From NCBI RefSeq assembly GCF_910596095.1, contig NC_056540.1, positions 31,468,501-31,532,500 of the forward strand: DNA of 64,000 nt, given 5' to 3'. Of this stretch, positions 58,565 to 64,000 are shown piece after piece (position 1 is the first letter of the stretch; every line of letters starts with the position of its first letter). A program made the position numbers and the translations under genes. The notes under the pieces were generated by a model. The model did no database searches. It saw only the letters and a list, made by a program, of their open reading frames with translations, and was not told where the DNA came from. Source of the DNA: Thunnus maccoyii (taxonomy: Eukaryota; Chordata; Actinopteri; Scombriformes; Scombridae).

Positions 58565-60450
58565 AAAGCAGGAAAGTGAGGAATTACATGTGAAGGAGCG
58601 AACAAATCCAATTCTGCCTGCAAAAGAAGTGTGTGAAGTGTGCTGGGAGGGTTACTGCTGAAATGTAATAGGTTACAGATTACTAGTTACCCTGTTAAAA
58701 ATGCAATAAGTACTGTAACTATTATAATTACTTCATTAAAGCGATGTCATTTATATATTTGATTACTTCTCTAACATGTTATAAACTTGGCAATAAAGCT
58801 GAAAACTCCCAAAATGTGAAAACATGAATTGCAGAATCGCAATCTTGTCCAAAATATGGCGTAAAAAATCTTTATCACACAGAATACTAAATAAAAACTT
58901 CAATGTTTATTCAGCCTTATGTGGATTCCTGACTTTGAAGCCGCTGCTCTCCTGTAAAAAGTTAACTGCTTGTTTTGTGGTTTTGTCAGAGATAAAAGAG
59001 TGACGGAGGGATCAGCTCAGATAGATGAACGTCAGCACAAACGAAACAAACTAGAAATGTCAAATCAACAGTTTTCTGCTGCTCTGTCATCTCTTCTGTC
59101 CCACGTTAGAGAATCTGTTTGTGGTGAATGAAGACGTCTGATTTACAGCCACCAGAATCTGAAGCAGCAGCTGCACAGCATGTGGATTTTATCTGAGATT
59201 ACATGCATAATAAAACATACATAACATAACGTAACGTATGTACTACTGTATGTGCCATGTGATATCTATATCAGGCATACATGGTCATTCATAAAGAGCA
59301 TTCCTATCGCTGTAAAATACAGTTAAACATACAAACATTTTATATAGTTGCTTATTGTACACAAACATATTTGATTATGAGTGTGTTTACATGCACATCA
59401 GGATCCAGGTTTTGAGTTTTATTCTAGTTTTAATCATATTCTGGATATTTACCTGGACCATGAGAAACATGGTTATTAATTTTCCGGTGTGTTCAGGTTT
59501 CTGATCGTCTGTGTTCAGTCGTGTTTTGACTCCTCAACATCTCAGCCTCTCTCGTTTCTCCACCAACAGACGATGTTCAGAAACCTGGATCAGGTGTTTC
59601 CATGATAAAGTGTCCTGGTTTCTATCCAGAACTCCAGCTGGCAGATCCAGGTTTTCAGGTTCTGGTGTTGACAGGTGCAACACAGAACCAGGATTCTCCC
59701 AAACAGCTGATCAGAACCGCACACTCAGCCAGAACGTCTGGGATTAGTTTCAAACAGTGAATTCTCGTTAACGAGAAAACCTTTCTGTTATAAATTGATT
59801 CGTTCTGATAACGAGAAAAACAACTTGTTACATTGTGCAACTTATGCAGCACGTTGTTGCTCTTTAGCTGCTGATTATATTAATATTAGTCCAAACTATA
59901 ACTGGACGTCATGTTATGAATAAGGAGATCAGACAGGTAGGGCAGCTGCGTTACCATGGTTACATAAAGTACATTTCCAGAAGGTGGATTTAATTGAAGT
60001 TTAATAGTAATTTTCATTCTAAAATTAAATTTTGCTTTGGTCTGTTTGTCACAGTAAAAGCACTTTATCATTATAATGAGAAACTTCTAGTTTTTTTTTT
60101 CTTTTCTTGTTCTAACGAGAAACTGAGCGACTGTTTTTGTCACGGTCGGAAACAGAGACAGCTGCACTTGAATTTAAAGATTTTTTTATCAGGTGATGAA
60201 GTTTCCTCAGAGTGTTTTTCATTTTTTCTTTTTTTCTTTCGGCATTCTGAACATTTTGGTGCTGTTTCACTTCTCATTACGGTTTTAGTCTGAGTGGAGC
60301 ACAGTGAGTAGAAATAAGTAAGTAGTGATGTTGACAAAAATCTGATGTTTCGTCTGACATCGTTCGTCATGAGGGAACGTTTCAGCTTCTGTGTTACATG
60401 TACTCTTACCTGCAGGTACTTCTGACATTACTGACTGTTAAAATAACAGC
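58565..60450. other. gene-free stretch
   Basis: No exon seen. 59395-59710 repeats phrases such as GATCCAGGTTTT, AACCTGGATCAGG and CAGATCCAGGTTTT in both directions and is probably a decayed repeat. CTCGTTAACGAGAAAA at about 59763 is a short palindrome. Confidence 0.35.
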
Positions 60451-60454
60451 AAAC

Positions 60455-60985
60455 AGATTGAAAAGGGCCCTATTGTGCTTTTTCCTTATTTTCAGTCACA
60501 CATAAATGATGTTACAATGTCGGATGTTCATATTAAACATGGCCAAAGTGTCAAATAATGAGGTAAACATGTAGACGCAAAAAGCAGCTTCAGGCTGCTC
60601 TGAACGCTCAGTCTCCAACGTTTTTTTCTACTTTCAGCTCAAGTCGACATCAGCTTGTGACGGATTTCTTTATATGATCATCTACAGTGGGTTATCAGAG
60701 CTTTTTCACTGAAAACAGCCGCCTGTGGTGGCTGAAAACGACGCTATGAGAGCGCTGAGAGTGAACCAAAACAGCCGGACAGATAAACAATGAGCTGAAA
60801 CTCGTTATAAAGCTCCGTAAAGCCGAGAGGAGCTGCAGAGTCACTGATAATTCTCTGTAAGTTCATCACTACGAACCAACACACTGATATTTTATGCATT
60901 ATTATTATGAAAAATGTCAATTATAGCAGCATTAAGGACCCTATTCTCTGTCTGATAACAGCGATCATGCAAGTTCATCACTGCG
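60455..60985. repeat. dispersed repeat (GGGCCCTATT type)
   Basis: AAAAGGGCCCTATTGTGCTT at the start and ATTAAGGACCCTATTCTCTG near the end are the typical phrases of a common teleost repeat. GTAAGTTCATCACT recurs about 100 bp apart near the end, suggesting a nested or doubled copy. Confidence 0.5.
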
Positions 60986-61284
60986 TGAGACGGTGTTAAA
61001 CTGTTTGATATCAGTTTAGAGAAACGTCAAAGAGACAAAACAAAGACGCGAAAAAGCTCCCAACGACTGAAGCAACAGAGTCTTTATTTTACATTTATCT
61101 GTTTCAACACCTGTTCAGTAAATAAGAGACTTGTTGTTTATCGCAGCTCACTGTGAAAAGCAGCATGTCGAACAGTAACAGAAACACACAAACTGGATGT
61201 TTAATAACCCAAAGCCAATGAGAATTTCCCTCCCAATTACTGCCAACATGTGTGTGGTTAAAATTTCCATCAAAGCACCTTAAA

Positions 61285-61309
61285 GTGTGTGTGTGTGTCT
61301 GTGTGTGTG

Positions 61310-61357
<48 letters not shown>
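61285..61357. repeat. (GT)n microsatellite
   Basis: About 36 units with CT and GC interruptions. Open frames of Cys/Val across it are artefacts. Confidence 0.95.
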
Positions 61358-61361
<4 letters not shown>

Positions 61362-61478
61362 TAAGACAGCTGCAGACCACTTGGTTCTGGACTAATCTCA
61401 GTCAGGAAGTGCAACACATTGGCAGCAGCAGCAGCAATTTAACCAGCAAGAAAGTTTCACAACCGCAGCATGTGGACA

Positions 61479-61479
<1 letters not shown>

Positions 61480-61536
<57 letters not shown>

Positions 61537-61544
61537 ACACACAC
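61480..61544. repeat. (AC)n microsatellite
   Basis: About 32 units with one TC interruption. It lies 122 bp from the GT run in complementary orientation. Confidence 0.95.
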
Positions 61545-61744
61545 ATGTGCAAAAACACAGACATATACATATGTATGTGTATGTTTAACGTATCGCAAAA
61601 GCAAACTGCAACGGAAACAGACGTAGTGAATAAATGATGATGTACATGAAGAGAAGAAGACTGTCTGGTTTTCCATCATTTGATTTGACTGCTGCTCTTT
61701 AAACAACATCATCTAGTTGTGTTCTCTTCTTCTGCAACCGTTAA

Positions 61745-62080
61745 AGCTGCAACAATTAGCTGATTAATCAAATAGTTGCCGTCTACTATAGTAATTGTCT
61801 ATTGATAATCATTTTGAGTCATTTTTTAAGAAAAAAATATCCAAATTCTCTGGTTCCAGCTTCTCAGATGTGAATATTTTCTGGTTTCTGTCCTCCTCTA
61901 TGACTGTAAACTGAATATCTTTCCATTGTGGACAAAACAAGACATTTGAAGACGTCACCTCGGGCTTTAGGAAACACTGATCGACATTTGTTCACCATTT
62001 TCTGACATCATGGACCAAACAGCTAATCGATTAATTGAGAAAATAATCAACAGATTTATTTTTTTGCGGCCTTCAACGGC
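61745..62080. repeat. hAT-type MITE family R4, copy 4
   Basis: AGCTGCAACAATTAGCTGAT, then TAATCAAATAGTTGCC, at the start; ACCAAACAGCTAATCGATTA and ATTGAGAAAATAATC at the end. It is the most complete copy in the window. The inverted TTAATCGATT-type ends are partly kept. Confidence 0.75.
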
Positions 62081-62089
62081 ACCGACTGG

Positions 62090-63570
62090 ACAATTAGTCC
62101 AGTTTATCTTGATGAACCAGCTCCTAATATTTGCACAACAGTAGTGAAGGGAGCATAAAATTGCATTTTCTCTTGCAGATTTTCTGGAAATTTGGTTAAA
62201 TATTGCAGCACAGTTGGATGAAAACTTGACAATAGACTACAGTAACGCTTATAATGTGAGTACAGAATGAAAACACTTCACTGAACCTCACATTCACCTA
62301 CAAACAATGACTCAGCACGCAGAATTCAACCCGTCACTTCTCTCCTCTGAACACGGTCTTCATCTTCGAGGCTGTCTGACATGATGAGCTTTTATTTTTA
62401 AACCTGTTTAATGTTATTATGAGAAGAATCTATTAAAAGTAATCATAGAATTTCAGTAATATTAGCAATAAGATCCCTGATCTCAGGAATTCCTCTTTAA
62501 ATCTAATAATAAAGACGCAATTATGATCATGAGATGAAAATGAGATGAAGTCTGGTAAATTCAATTTCCTCTGTAAATGTTAATGGAAATATATCACACC
62601 ACTAAGGCATCACTAAAGCATCCTCACTGTGTTGTTCATGCTGAAAACATAAGTAAAGTGAATATTTTTGTTGTTCTTTTGCCCCAAACTTGAGAATTGA
62701 ATTAAAGTTGAAGAAATGTGTAGAAATGAGCAGGAAGTGCTTCTGGGAGATCACTGCTGTCAGTGTCACTGATGTTAAACTGGTTTGAACTGGGCGTCTC
62801 TCTCACAGCTCTGTGAGCGCTTTTATTAAGATACAGAATAATTAAATTATAGCAGAGAAACTCTCTGTGGATTCACAGAAGAAACCAACCTGAAAGATGA
62901 ACCAGTTTTAATGAGGAGAAAAAAGATCATTACCATCATTTTCTCTCATCATTTGCATTTTGTTCTGAATTATTTCACTACATGATTTTGAGTTTTAGGG
63001 GTAATTTTATGTTTTAAATCCCACGTGAATCTGAAAAAAAAAAATTACACAGCAAATTACTGAAAATAAGTCAAAAGGTCATCAACAGTAATTCTTTATA
63101 AATAAAAAAAACTGTCTGAGCCTTCACCACTGTGTCTTTGAAGATTGGAGGACTCACTTCTTCTATCAATAAAAAAATGTGTCAGTAAGAAATTATTCCT
63201 TAATTAGGATCATGAAAGTCCCAGTACTCTAAACCATGTCAAATTCAAATTTGAAGGCTGTTTTTATACTTACAGTTGTTTTTCTGGCTTACATAGAGAA
63301 ATGATCAACTGACCTAAACTTATAACAGATTTCTAACAGTTTTTGGGTTTTGGGTCTTTGTGTTGAACCAGCAAACAAGTCTTTACTCATTTATCTTGTG
63401 AAAGGTCAGAGGTCAACAAAACATCAGACTTTAACTCGGGAAACAGCTGTTTTATGCCTTTTTTCCAACCGCGAGTCAACATTGTTGATATTTGTTTTGG
63501 TCATTTCATGATCATTTTTAAAAATGACCATGTTTCTCACCTAACCTTTAAAAAAAAACCTAAACATAGT
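62090..63570. other. gene-free stretch
   Basis: AT-rich. No exon, RNA gene or clear repeat seen. Confidence 0.4.
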
Positions 63571-63589
63571 GTTTACTCTGATCCTGATG

Positions 63590-64000
63590 ATGGACGTCTT
63601 TAAGCTTGACCCTTTCCTTTAAGGGGTCTTGGTACAGCTGTTTTGATCCACACCTGGATACTGTATCCAGATCTGCCCGAATGAATCAGATCAAGGAGGA
63701 AAACGAAGACTCTGACTCAACTGAACTGAACAATGCAAGTTTGAAAACACCCTGAGACGCAGTTACACAAACTCTGCAAGTCTGAGCTAAACAGCCCCCA
63801 TAGCCAGGTGTGCTTTGCATGCTGGGAAGAAGGAAACCAACAGTTGCTAGCAGCTAGCTGACCTGAACTAGCAATGACATGTGTTGCCTTCTTGATCTCT
63901 TGCCAGACAGGATCTTCTATCAGGACCCGACGTTCCCGCTTCCACCCCAGACACATCTGACCAATGAGAGGAGAGAACGTTCTCACGTGACTTTGACTGA
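63590..64000. repeat. dispersed repeat running off the window end
   Basis: CAGGACCCGACGTTCCCGCT, ACATCTGACCAATGAGAGGA and AACGTTCTCACGTGACTTT resemble a common teleost MITE. It is cut by the window edge, so termini cannot be checked. The 89-codon minus-strand frame in it is probably spurious. Confidence 0.4.

Noticed and set aside
61289..61712. Cys/Val- and Thr/His-rich open frames
   Set aside because: Translations of GT and AC microsatellites.

Overview
The window is vertebrate nuclear DNA, most likely from a ray-finned fish (teleost, probably percomorph). Genes are split by introns with GT/AG borders. Microsatellites are abundant. Much of the rest consists of dispersed repeats of teleost type: TTAA-type and hAT-type MITEs, non-LTR retrotransposon fragments, Tc1/mariner pieces and LTR-like sequence. 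There are no operons, prokaryotic signals or CRISPR arrays, and I found no convincing tRNA or rRNA gene.

1-29 kb: almost entirely non-coding and repeat-rich. The only coding signal I support is one 61-nt exon on the minus strand (17068-17128) with clean splice sites and a coiled-coil-like peptide. It is probably an internal exon of a minus-strand gene whose other exons I could not assign. Repeats here include four copies of one dispersed family (1.75, 11.76, 13.09 and 16.2 kb), several palindromic MITEs, a degenerate about 60-bp tandem array (22.35-22.8 kb), a 34-base poly-C run (23.67 kb) and remnants of non-LTR retrotransposons (25.4-26.9, 27.3 and 28.9-29.16 kb).

28-48 kb: a local duplication of a small LRAT/NlpC-P60-like gene of the PLAAT (HRASLS) phospholipase/acyltransferase family. 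Copy A (30.3-32.3 kb) and copy C (43.1-46.8 kb) each have four exons with intact reading frame, both catalytic histidines and the NCEHF cysteine motif. Copy B (34.6-36.0 kb) keeps only the start-codon exon and the following intron, then runs into a retrotransposon fragment. Between B and C lie a MITE and a head-to-head pair of LTR-like sequences (37.45-39.05 kb).

47.8-48.9 kb: a retrotransposon 3' end abutting a degraded Tc1/mariner transposase.

49.4-57.8 kb: the complete gm2a gene (GM2 ganglioside activator), four coding exons encoding 192 residues with all eight conserved cysteines. Two CACGTG sites, one a perfect GTCACGTGAC, lie about 150 bp upstream of the start codon and match the CLEAR element of lysosomal genes. 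An 879-bp hAT element with an 8-bp target duplication sits in intron 3. A large imperfect inverted repeat (arms about 320-345 bp) lies downstream.

57.8-64 kb: no gene seen; MITEs, a Tc1-like end, and long GT and AC microsatellites.

Functionally the two gene groups both concern lipids (glycosphingolipid breakdown in the lysosome; phospholipid acyl transfer), but nothing in the sequence ties them together beyond proximity.
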